Below, one piece after another: positions 26,097 to 34,352 of a DNA stretch of 64,000 nt. The stretch's first letter is position 1, and the number at the start of each line of letters is the position of its first letter. The stretch covers positions 2,542,001-2,606,000 of the forward strand of contig OW818658.1 of the NCBI GenBank assembly GCA_942492815.1, read 5' to 3'. The position numbers and the translations under genes were made by a program. Source of the DNA: JAEUWI01 sp942492815 (GTDB taxonomy: Bacteria > Hydrogenedentota > Hydrogenedentia > Hydrogenedentales > JAEUWI01). The notes below the pieces were generated by a model, which was not told the origin of the DNA, searched no databases, and saw only the letters and a list, made by a program, of their open reading frames with translations.

Positions 26097-27518
26097 ATGC
26101 CCATGAGACGACGAGACTTCCTGAAGACCGCCAGCGCCGCGACCCTCTCCGCGATGGCCGCAGGCGCGCCGCGTCTGGCCCAGGCCACGACCTATCCCAG
26201 CCTGCCGGTTCATACCCCGACGGCGGACCGCGTCATCGTGCTGTGGATGGCTGGCGGCATGGCCCACACGGATACTTTTGACCCGAAACTCTACACGCCC
26301 TTTGAGGTCGGTATTGATCCCGCCAAAGTGTTGAGTACTTTCCCCTCGGTCGACACCGTAATTGACGGCGTGAAGTTTTCCGAAGGACTCGAAAAGATCG
26401 GCCAGATCATGGATCGCGGCACGATTTGCAACACCTACACTGCGGGCGATTTGGGCTTCATCCTTCACTCGCGCCACCAGTTTCACTGGCACACGGGTTA
26501 TGCGCCGCCCCAGACCGTGGCCGCGCCCCACATCGGCGCTTGGATCGCCAAAGCCTTGGGCCCGATCAATCCCGACATGCCCGCCTTCATCGATATTGGC
26601 CAGACCTTCAATGTGGGCGAAGCGGAAGAGCTGAAAGCCTTCCACACGGCGGGCTTCCTGGGCAGCGAGTATGGCCCCTTCATGATCCCCAACCCCGCCG
26701 ATGCCATTTCCACCGTGCGCCCCCCCGGCGGCATGAGCATGGGTCGCTTCCAGGATCGCAACAAGTTTTTCAAGAAACTGGTGGAACAAAGCCCCATCGG
26801 CGAATATGGCAGCGACTATCAGCAGGAATCACTGTTGCGCTCCATGGACAGCGCCTACCGCCTGCTGACTTCCCCCGCATCGAAGGCCTTCGACCTGTCG
26901 CAGGAGTCGAAGGAAGTCTATGACACCTACAACACGGGGAAATTCGGTCTCGGGTGCCTCCTGGCGCGGCGTTTGTGCGAGGCGGGCGCGCGCTTCATCG
27001 AAGTGACCACGGAATATGAGCCCTTCAAGCGATGGGACACCCACGAAGACGGCCACACGCGCATGAAGGATCTCAAAGCCACCATCGACGCGCCCATCGC
27101 CAAGCTCATTCTCGATCTGGAAGAGCGCGGCCTCCTCGACCGCACCCTGGTCATCCTCGCCAGCGAATTCAGCCGCGACATGGTGACCGAAGGCAAGCCG
27201 GGCAAGCTAGTGAAAGACCAAGTGCCCGTCCCCCCCGCTCTGGCCGAGTTGAAACAGTATGGCATGCACCGCCACTTCACCGATGCCGGCAGCCTCCTCC
27301 TCTTCGGCGGCGGCATCAAAGCGGGCGTGAAATACGGAACGACCGCCGACGAGCGCCCCTGCAAGACCGTGGACAAACCCATCCACATCGGGGAACTGCA
27401 CGCGACGATGTACCACGCGCTCGGAATCCCCGCCGACCACGGCTACACCACCGAAGGCCGCCCCTTCTACGTGACCAAAGATGGTTTGGGAAAGCCGGTG
27501 ATGGAGCTGTTTGCATAA
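26097..27518 (+). CDS. Tat-exported DUF1501 protein
   Basis: 473 residues from the ATG at 26097, with GGAGG nine bases upstream. A twin-arginine signal (MRRRDFLKTASAATLSAMA) starts the protein. DUF1501 features follow: DRVIVLWMAGGMAHTDTFDPK, HSRHQFHWHTGYAPP and GTICNTYTAGDLGF in an alkaline-phosphatase/sulfatase-like fold. It pairs with the upstream PSCyt1/DUF1553 gene, and the two are nearly always neighbours. Folding in the cytoplasm before Tat export suggests a bound cofactor. Function unproven. Confidence 0.93.
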   Translation: MPMRRRDFLKTASAATLSAMAAGAPRLAQATTYPSLPVHTPTADRVIVLWMAGGMAHTDTFDPKLYTPFEVGIDPAKVLSTFPSVDTVIDGVKFSEGLEKIGQIMDRGTICNTYTAGDLGFILHSRHQFHWHTGYAPPQTVAAPHIGAWIAKALGPINPDMPAFIDIGQTFNVGEAEELKAFHTAGFLGSEYGPFMIPNPADAISTVRPPGGMSMGRFQDRNKFFKKLVEQSPIGEYGSDYQQESLLRSMDSAYRLLTSPASKAFDLSQESKEVYDTYNTGKFGLGCLLARRLCEAGARFIEVTTEYEPFKRWDTHEDGHTRMKDLKATIDAPIAKLILDLEERGLLDRTLVILASEFSRDMVTEGKPGKLVKDQVPVPPALAELKQYGMHRHFTDAGSLLLFGGGIKAGVKYGTTADERPCKTVDKPIHIGELHATMYHALGIPADHGYTTEGRPFYVTKDGLGKPVMELFA

Positions 27519-27699
27519 CCGAGAAGTTGACTACGTTTTGGTAGTCTGAAGTGATTTCAGCTTGGCAACGTGAACTTGACCTTGCGAAGAGATCGTGCGC
27601 TCCCAGCCGTGCGCACTTTTGTTGCGATATCAAGACGTGGCGAGAAAAAGACGACTCGACAGCGTTCAGCCAACGTGCTGCAGAAGTTGATAGTACGCG

Positions 27700-27731
27700 A
27701 CGCGTGCAATCCCGAATGGGATTGCACGCGT
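27700..27731. terminator. Strong hairpin between convergent genes
   Basis: A perfect 14-bp stem (ACGCGTGCAATCCC and its complement) around a GAAT loop sits between the DUF1501 gene and the convergent peroxiredoxin. No clear U-tract on either side, so it may act as a bidirectional or processing hairpin rather than a classic intrinsic terminator. The rest of 27519-27761 shows nothing else. Confidence 0.5.
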
Positions 27732-27761
27732 GCCATTTCTATCGGTGTCGTCTCGGGAAAG

Positions 27762-28396
27762 CTACTTGGTGAGTTTTTTCACTTCCGCAAGCAAATCTTC
27801 GTTCGAAAGCCGAATCTTGTAATCGGGATTGGAAAACACGAACTGAATCTTGCCAGACTTGTCGACGAGAAACACAGACGGGACGGGAAGCTGTCCCTTG
27901 TCGTGGCCCGTGTTTTCCACGAGCGTGTCGCGATACTTCGCGGCCGTTCCCGGGTCGAGTTGGAACGCGACTCCCATGGCCATTGCCGCGTTCAGCATGC
28001 TATCCGAGTAAATGGTGAAGTCGAAGCCCTGTTTCTGGGTGTTAGCCGCGATCTCGGGCTTGTCGGTCGTGATGGCCACAAGCTTCACACCAGCCTCTTT
28101 CATCGGCGCTTCGATTTCTTGCAACTTCTGGAGATGCTTCATGCAGAAGGGGCACCAGTGGCCGCGATAGAAAACGATGGCGGCGGCCTGATCCGCGAGG
28201 GCTTCATTCAGCTTCACCGTTTCCCCCCGGTCGTTTGTACTTCGACTGCCGGGAGTGTTGCGCCGACGGCCAGAGGTCTGGCTTCCTTCGCGCTCGGCGC
28301 AACGACGCCATCTTTCTCTTCCGAGACCGCCAGTGCCACGGCGGCCAGAATCAGACATCCGAACACCCCTGCGTAGTAGAATCCCCGATCGAGCAT
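27762..28396 (-). pseudogene. AhpC/TSA-family peroxiredoxin-like gene with a frameshift
   Basis: Two overlapping minus-strand frames together encode one protein. The 5' part starts at the ATG 28396 (GGAGG eight bases upstream), carries a membrane or signal segment (GVFGCLILAAVALAV) and runs into LAVGATLPAVEVQTTGG, then stops. The 3' part, in the other frame, continues GETVKLNEALADQAAAIVFYRGHWCPFCMKHLQKL to the C-terminus. The switch falls at a run of six C (28223-28228, G on the coding strand); one extra G would join the frames exactly. The CPFC motif fits a redoxin that reduces peroxides. It may be broken, phase-variable or a sequencing error. Lies 120 bp downstream of the metal ATPase. Confidence 0.8.
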
Positions 28397-28516
28397 GGTA
28401 CTGGCCTCCAAGGATGGTAATTAAGGGTTTGGGGTCACTTCTTCTTATCCATTCGCCATGATAACCGTCCGAAGTCAGGCTACGATTAGCTATTCATGAG
28501 AATTCGCAGCGTTCCC

Positions 28517-30667
28517 TTATCCGCGCAGAAGCCGCAGGCCGTTAAAAATCACCAGGAGAGAGGCTCCCATGTCGGCAGCAATGGCCATCCACAGGGTGGC
28601 GACACCCGCCATGGCCAGCGCGATAAATATCAGCTTGAGGCCGAGCGCGATGGCGATGTTCTGCTTGATGACGAAAAGCGTGCGCCGGGAGTGGCGGATG
28701 AGCCACGCAATCTTCGACAGGTCATCCGACATGAGCGCAATATCCGCCGTCTCGATGGCCACGTCGGTTCCCATGGCGCCCATAGCGATTCCCAGCGAGG
28801 CCTCGGCCATCGCGGGGGCGTCATTTACGCCATCGCCCACCATCGCCACATAACGGTGCTGCGCCATGAGCAAGCGCATCGCGAGCACCTTGCCTTCGGG
28901 CAGCAACTCGGCCTGAAAGCTGTCTACACCGGATTGGAGCGCGATGGCCTGGGCCGTGCCCTGGTTGTCGCCGGTCAACATGGTGACATGGGCGATCCCG
29001 GCATCCTTCATGGCTTTCACCGAGGCCAACAACTCTACGCGAACCGCGTCGCCCACGCTGATGAGGCCGCAAACGTGGGCGTCGTTACCGATAGCGATCA
29101 CGGAGTGGCCCGCGTCTTCCATCGCCAGAGCGGTGTCGTGTATTTCGGGCGTTTCCGCGCCTTTCTCGTGCATCAGGTTGTGACTGCCGATCCAGAAGTT
29201 GCGTCCGCCGATGCGGCCTTCCGCACCCCGGCCTCGGAGCGATTGGAAGTCTTCAGCCGCCGCCGGGCTGATGCCTGCCGCCCGGGCCCGTGCGAGCACC
29301 GCGCGCGCGAGGGGGTGGCCGCTGCCCATTTCCAAGGCTGCGGCGCGCTCAAGCAGTTCCGCTTCGGTGTGGCCGTTCATGGGTGCGATCCGCTGCACCT
29401 CCGGCTTGCCCTGGGTCAGGGTGCCGGTCTTGTCGAGGGCGATAGCTTTTAAACGCGCGGGGGCTTCGAGGTAGGCCCCACCTTTGATCAGCACGCCGTT
29501 GCGCGCGGCGCAGCTCAAGCCCGCCACGATGCTCACCGGCGTTGAAATGACCAAGGCACAGGGGCACGCAATCACGAGCATCACAAGGGCTTGATAGAAC
29601 CAGGGCGTCCACGCCGCACCCAACACTATCGGCGGCAATAGCGCAACTATCAGCGCCAACAGCATCATGGCGGGGGTGTAATAGCGGGCGAAGCGTTCCA
29701 CCCACTGTTCAGCGGCCGCCCGGCGCTGCTGTCCTTCCTCCACCATGCGAACAATGCGCGCCAAAGTGGTATCGTCCGCAGCCGATGTTGCCGTAAATTC
29801 GATGGCGCCGTCTTCATTGATCGTACCTGCGTACACCGCATCGCCTAACCCCTTGGCCACAGGTACGGACTCGCCCGTGATGGGGGCCTGGTTAATCGTT
29901 GTGGTCCCTTTGCTCACCACGCCATCCAGCGGAATACGCTCGCCGGGCCGCACCAGCACGGTGACGCCCAGCGGCACCTGGGCCACGGGCTTTTCTTCGA
30001 TGTCGCCATCGTTGGGGCAGATGAAGCGGGCCTTGGCCGGTGCGAGATCCATGAGCGCGCCGATGGCCTTGCGCGCACGGCCCACGCTCCAGGATTCCAG
30101 TAGCAGCGCCACGGCGAAGAGAAAAGATACCGTTGCGGATTCGAACCATTCGCCGATCAGCCCCGCGCCAATGACGGCGGTCACCATCAGGAGGTTCATA
30201 TCCGGCCGCAGCGCCCGCGCGGCGTACCAGGCCTTGGGGAAGACAAACCAGCCGCCGGTGAGGACGGCGACTGCATAGGCCACGATGGTGACGACGGGCA
30301 CATTCGCGCCCTCGCCGCCGGAGAATGCCGCATGCAGCCCCGCCTCCGCCGCGTGGATCAGAAAGCCAACGGCAATGGCCGCCGCGCTCAGGCCCGCGCA
30401 GATGACCCGTCCATGCCGCATCCAGAAGCCCTCCCCCGCCTGCTGCCGCGCCACATGATCGGACCAGCGCACTGCGCGCATGCCCGTCTTGTTAACGGCA
30501 CTGATGATGGCATCGGCGGTCGCTTCGCCCCCTTCCGCGACCAGGCGACCGTTGAGAAGATCGAAAGAAAGCGTCTCCTCCGCTGCGATCCCCTCTAGCG
30601 CGCGCTTCAGGGTCGCGATCTCTTCGGCGCAACACATGCCATCGATTTTAAGGGTGAGCTTGTCCAT
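28517..30667 (-). CDS. Heavy-metal-translocating P-type ATPase (P1B, CPC type)
   Basis: 716 residues from the ATG at 30667, with GGAG upstream. An N-terminal heavy-metal-associated domain has a CC pair (DGMCCAEE, residues 12-13). The transport core shows TGES (264-267), the membrane CPC motif (368-370), the phosphorylation site DKTGT (412-416), GSGHPLARAV and GDGVNDAPA. CPC together with GMCC is compatible with Zn/Cd/Pb or Cu export; the specificity is not certain. It is divergent from the RND operon, and the 165-bp gap holds the start signals of both. Exports metal from cytoplasm to periplasm, where the RND pump could take over. Confidence 0.92.
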   Translation of the reverse strand: MDKLTLKIDGMCCAEEIATLKRALEGIAAEETLSFDLLNGRLVAEGGEATADAIISAVNKTGMRAVRWSDHVARQQAGEGFWMRHGRVICAGLSAAAIAVGFLIHAAEAGLHAAFSGGEGANVPVVTIVAYAVAVLTGGWFVFPKAWYAARALRPDMNLLMVTAVIGAGLIGEWFESATVSFLFAVALLLESWSVGRARKAIGALMDLAPAKARFICPNDGDIEEKPVAQVPLGVTVLVRPGERIPLDGVVSKGTTTINQAPITGESVPVAKGLGDAVYAGTINEDGAIEFTATSAADDTTLARIVRMVEEGQQRRAAAEQWVERFARYYTPAMMLLALIVALLPPIVLGAAWTPWFYQALVMLVIACPCALVISTPVSIVAGLSCAARNGVLIKGGAYLEAPARLKAIALDKTGTLTQGKPEVQRIAPMNGHTEAELLERAAALEMGSGHPLARAVLARARAAGISPAAAEDFQSLRGRGAEGRIGGRNFWIGSHNLMHEKGAETPEIHDTALAMEDAGHSVIAIGNDAHVCGLISVGDAVRVELLASVKAMKDAGIAHVTMLTGDNQGTAQAIALQSGVDSFQAELLPEGKVLAMRLLMAQHRYVAMVGDGVNDAPAMAEASLGIAMGAMGTDVAIETADIALMSDDLSKIAWLIRHSRRTLFVIKQNIAIALGLKLIFIALAMAGVATLWMAIAADMGASLLVIFNGLRLLRG

Positions 30668-30796
30668 AATTACTCCGATAGAACGTAACGTAAGTATGCG
30701 CTCCACCCGGTCGAAAAATCCAACGAGCGCGTGCAAACCCTAGTAAATAAAGGTGGATGAGGATGGGTTTTCAATATCGCGACGTTCACGCGCCGC

Positions 30797-30826
30797 TTGC
30801 CAAGCCGCAGCAGCCCGGTATATACT
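30797..30826 (+). promoter_or_regulatory. Candidate sigma-70 promoter for the RND operon
   Basis: TTGCCA at 30797-30802, 18-bp spacer, TATACT at 30821-30826. Transcription would start at or next to the ATG at 30833, predicting a leaderless mRNA. No Shine-Dalgarno precedes that ATG, which fits. Confidence 0.5.
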
Positions 30827-30832
30827 TGCGCC

Positions 30833-31330
30833 ATGAAGTTGGGTAGCTCCATTACGCGCGTTCTCTTCGCGCTCTGGTTGTGCATCGGGACACAGGTGCA
30901 TGTTGCCGTCGATCACGCGGCGATGTTCAACCATGTCGCCCACCAGATTGCAGATGTTCTGGAGCACGCCCCGTACGTTTCGTCCGACGAAGTTCACGCG
31001 TCGTCCCACGAGCACGACTCGCCCCACCACCATGATGCCGACGTGTCTCCGGTGCCGGGCGCGGATGTTCATATCGACACGCTTTGCTGTTACGAAACAC
31101 CGAAGCATCAGCACCATGGTGGCGGTTCGCCCCACGCGCACCTGACCGATGCCCTTATCTCCGGGCCATCCCAGCGCAGTCTTTCATTTCTGCATGCCGC
31201 GGTACTTCCCCTGCGTGCTATCGAAGTGCTGCCTCAAACGGCACCCATACTCCCCACCGTTTCGGTCGCCCTGCCCTCCGAGCCACCGGCCACGCATAAT
31301 GCCGCGCTCCGCGGCCCTCCGCTCGCGTAG
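30833..31330 (+). CDS. Histidine-rich exported protein of the metal-efflux operon
   Basis: 165 residues with one hydrophobic N-terminal segment (FALWLCIGTQVHVAV). The middle is dense in His: SSHEHDSPHHHD, then CCYETPKHQHHGGGSPHAH, which also adds a Cys pair. The C-terminal third is hydrophobic and proline-rich. It belongs to no family I recognise, but small His-rich exported proteins commonly open RND metal-efflux operons and are thought to buffer or deliver metal in the periplasm. First gene of the plus-strand operon, 110 bp before the TolC-like gene. Confidence 0.65.
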   Translation: MKLGSSITRVLFALWLCIGTQVHVAVDHAAMFNHVAHQIADVLEHAPYVSSDEVHASSHEHDSPHHHDADVSPVPGADVHIDTLCCYETPKHQHHGGGSPHAHLTDALISGPSQRSLSFLHAAVLPLRAIEVLPQTAPILPTVSVALPSEPPATHNAALRGPPLA

Positions 31331-31440
31331 TCTTGCCTCGTTAGACTAATCGCAGCGTATTGCGGACCTTGAGTGTCCGTTTCATGCCACCGGACCATCG
31401 TTTCACGCGTCCGTCGTGGCGTGTATCTAGGAATTCCCCT

Positions 31441-32844
31441 ATGATTCGAATCGTATCGGGGGTGATCTTTGCGGTAAGCAGCATGGCGGTCCTGAGCGGC
31501 TGCCAGAGCATCCCCGCACGTCCCCTCGGGCTGGAATCCAGCTTGGAAGCAATGAAATCGCGCGAGATCGCGCCCGAACCCGTGCTGGACTATGCCAGGG
31601 CCCTGGCCGGGGTGCCCGATGGCCAATCGACACCCTTTGACCCGGCAGATGGCCTCTCGCTGGACGAAGCTGAGGCTGTGACCCTGTGGTACAACCCGGA
31701 ACTGCGAATCAGCCGACTGGAGGCGGATCGCGCCGCCGCACTGGCGGACCTTTCGGGCCTCTGGGATGATCCCGGGATCGATCTCAGCGGTGGTCGCAAG
31801 CGCGAGGAAATCGACGGTGGCGTCGACCGCTCGTGGATCAGCGCAGCCTCCCTGAGTATCACCATCCCCCTTTCCGGACGCCCCGCCGCGGAGCGCCGAG
31901 CGCAATCGGCAGCGCATCAGGTGGCCCTGTTGCATGTCGCAGAACAGGAATGGGCCACACTGAAAACGCTGCGGACCGCGTGGCTGACCTGGTCCGCGTC
32001 GGTGGAGCGGCTGAAGCTGCTGGACGAGCACTTGGCCCTTTTAGGTCAGTTTGCGGACGTCGCCCGTTCCCTGGCCGAAGCCGGTGAGCTGGATCCGGGC
32101 AGCGCGCGCATGTTCTCCATAGAGCGCGCCCAGAAGCAGGCCCAACGCGACAGCGCCGCACTGCTCGATCCGGGGCAGCGCGCGGCATTACTCGCCTTGG
32201 CCGGGCTGCTGCCGGATGCCCCGGTGACCCTGTTGCCTTCGTTGGGTAAGGTCGTCACTGCCGCGTCCGAAGACAGCGACCCAGCCGCCCTCGCTTTGCG
32301 CCACCCCTCCGTTGCCCGATTGTCCGCCGACTATGAAGCGGCGGAAGCCCGGTTACGGGTGGAACTGCGCAAGCAGTACCCAGACCTCACCCTGTCACCG
32401 GCCTACGAAGACGAACGGGGTGAGTCCTCCGTCACGCTGGGACTGGGCCTTATCCCGATTCCGGTGTGGAACGCGAACAAGCCCGGTATTGCCGATGCCG
32501 CCGCCGAGCGCGATATCGCCCGGGCGCGGGCCGAGGGCAGCCTTCAGCAGGCGCTTACTGAAGTGGTTCAGGCCCAGGCGCGGCTTGCGGGCGCGAAGGC
32601 CCTCCGCGAGGGCCTCGTTGCGGGTGCCGCGCCCGAAGCGGATCTCCAGATGACGGAGGCCCAGGCCCTGCTGCGGGTCGGTGAGGCCGACATGGGCATG
32701 GTGTTTCAGGCCCTGACTCAGGCTTATGGCATCAAGCGGGAGCTGATCGACGCCACCTTGGAAGCGCAGTTGGCCCTGGTTGAACTGGGGGCGCTCACAT
32801 CGCCAACGCTGCCCCCGTCTCCTAAGCTGGAGGCCGCACCATGA
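31441..32844 (+). CDS. TolC-family outer-membrane factor (CusC-like)
   Basis: 467 residues from the ATG at 31441. A lipoprotein signal ends at the lipobox LSGC. The body has the alternating long alpha-helices and paired-repeat layout of TolC proteins (LDEAEAVTLWYNPELRISRLEADRAAALADLSGLWDDP and VRLRKQYPDLTLSPAYEDERGESSVTLGLGLIPIPVWN in split form). It provides the outer-membrane channel of the tripartite pump. The stop overlaps the next possible start by four bases (ATGA), suggesting coupling. Confidence 0.88.
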   Translation: MIRIVSGVIFAVSSMAVLSGCQSIPARPLGLESSLEAMKSREIAPEPVLDYARALAGVPDGQSTPFDPADGLSLDEAEAVTLWYNPELRISRLEADRAAALADLSGLWDDPGIDLSGGRKREEIDGGVDRSWISAASLSITIPLSGRPAAERRAQSAAHQVALLHVAEQEWATLKTLRTAWLTWSASVERLKLLDEHLALLGQFADVARSLAEAGELDPGSARMFSIERAQKQAQRDSAALLDPGQRAALLALAGLLPDAPVTLLPSLGKVVTAASEDSDPAALALRHPSVARLSADYEAAEARLRVELRKQYPDLTLSPAYEDERGESSVTLGLGLIPIPVWNANKPGIADAAAERDIARARAEGSLQQALTEVVQAQARLAGAKALREGLVAGAAPEADLQMTEAQALLRVGEADMGMVFQALTQAYGIKRELIDATLEAQLALVELGALTSPTLPPSPKLEAAP

Positions 32845-32960
32845 ATGGGTATGAGAAATCCGGTTGCGACCTCAATCCCGAGCTTGGTTTGCAACCGATC
32901 AAGGCTTTTCCTAGAGACAGCTATTTTCACCATTCAGCCCATCGGGCTTGGAGTTTTCGT

Positions 32961-34340
32961 ATGACGCTCGTCGAGCGATTTAATAAGCATTGCCACATCG
33001 CCGCTTTGTTTTCGTTGATTCTGCTTTCCGGTTGCATAAAGGACCCCGCGTCATCCGGCCCGAAGCCCGGTGAGGCGGAAAACAACGCCTCGGCTATCGT
33101 CCCACCGAAGACCATCGCGGGTGGTCTGGCTGTGCCCACCGATGTGCGCACCAATTTGGGCATCACATTTGTTAAGGTGGAACAGCGTAAAGTAGAAGAC
33201 ACGCTGCGCGTGCCCGGAGCCTTTGAGCTTCTGCCGGGCGCGCGTCATGAGTATCATGCGCTTCTGGCGGGCCATGTGCGCCTGGCTGTAACGCAGTTTC
33301 AGCCCGTTCAGAAGGGCGACCTCCTCTTCTCTCTCGACTCGCCCGACTGGCGCCGTGTCCAGCATGAAGCCGTGGAGGCCGAAGGCGAGATCAAGATTGC
33401 GGATGCCGCCCTCGAGGTTGCGCAAACGCGCCTCGGAGAAGCCCGAACATCCGCCACGCTCGCCAACGAACGGGTACAAAGTCTCGCTGCCGTAAAGGTC
33501 CGAAAGGCCGACTTGGAAGCGGACGCAGCAGCGCTGAACAGTAGTCTGCTCCGCTTACAGGCGGAAATCGACGCCGCCAGCGCCGCCCACGACGAGGCGC
33601 ATGAGCACTATCTTTCCCGCCTGAACACCCTCTCCTCCATCGCCTCGCGTTCAGTGGATGAGCTCCTGGCTCCCGGCAAGGACGGTGGCCCCGCCTGGCG
33701 AGACATTACCACGCTGGAAATTCGTGCGAAAGCCTCTGGCATCGTCGAAATCGTATCGGCCAATGAAGGCGCGTGGCTGGAAGGGAATACCCATGCGGTC
33801 ACGGTGCTCGATCCCGCTGCGCTCGTCTTCCAGGGCAAGGCACCCCAGTCCGAGTTAACCGGCTTGCGCGACGGCATGGCCTGCCGTATTGTTCCGCCGC
33901 AAGGGGGGGGCGATGCGACGGGCGGAATCACGGGCACCATGCAAATCGGGCTGACCGCGCACTCCGAAGACCGAACGATATCGCTGTATGTGAAGCCGGA
34001 CAATAGCGCACCGTGGGTCAAATCCGGCGTAAGCGCTTATCTGGAGATACCCCGGGAGGACGCACCGACCGAACTTGCCATACCTTCGGCGTCTCTGGTC
34101 CAGGAAGGGCTCGATACGATTTTCTTCCGCCGCCATCCGAAGGATCCCGACCGCGTTCTTCCGGTCAAAGCCGACCTGGGTTCATCGGACGGACGCTGGG
34201 TGGTGGTGCGCAGCGGCGTCAAGGAGGGAGACGAAGTCGTGCTCGACGGCGCCTACGCGTTGAAACTTGCGGGCGGCTCCAACAAGGCACCGGACGGCTA
34301 CCACTACCATGCTGACGGCCAGCTCCACAAGAATCATTGA
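32961..34340 (+). CDS. RND periplasmic adaptor (CusB/CzcB-like lipoprotein)
   Basis: 459 residues from the ATG at 32961, chosen because GGAG sits seven bases upstream and a standard lipoprotein signal with lipobox LLSGC follows. The ATG at 32841 overlaps the previous stop and would add 40 atypical residues. Adaptor features: a lipoyl-type pair (EYHALLAGHVRLAVTQFQPVQKGDLLFSLDSP and ASGIVEIVSANEGAWLEGN), a long helical hairpin (~residues 130-220), and a C-terminal barrel ending in YHYHADGQLHKNH. That His-rich tail is a plausible metal site. It links the inner-membrane pump to the outer-membrane channel. Confidence 0.87.
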   Translation: MTLVERFNKHCHIAALFSLILLSGCIKDPASSGPKPGEAENNASAIVPPKTIAGGLAVPTDVRTNLGITFVKVEQRKVEDTLRVPGAFELLPGARHEYHALLAGHVRLAVTQFQPVQKGDLLFSLDSPDWRRVQHEAVEAEGEIKIADAALEVAQTRLGEARTSATLANERVQSLAAVKVRKADLEADAAALNSSLLRLQAEIDAASAAHDEAHEHYLSRLNTLSSIASRSVDELLAPGKDGGPAWRDITTLEIRAKASGIVEIVSANEGAWLEGNTHAVTVLDPAALVFQGKAPQSELTGLRDGMACRIVPPQGGGDATGGITGTMQIGLTAHSEDRTISLYVKPDNSAPWVKSGVSAYLEIPREDAPTELAIPSASLVQEGLDTIFFRRHPKDPDRVLPVKADLGSSDGRWVVVRSGVKEGDEVVLDGAYALKLAGGSNKAPDGYHYHADGQLHKNH

Positions 34341-34352
34341 GGCGATGAACCC

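Noticed and set aside
23966..26188. A 740-residue open frame on the minus strand
   Set aside because: It lies wholly antisense to the PSCyt1/DUF1553 gene, whose heme motifs, signal peptide and start signals are clear. The antisense product has no recognisable domain and arises from high GC.
28214..28411. A separate 65-residue membrane peptide
   Set aside because: Its C-terminal residues continue into the redoxin sequence of the adjacent frame; the evidence favours one frameshifted gene.
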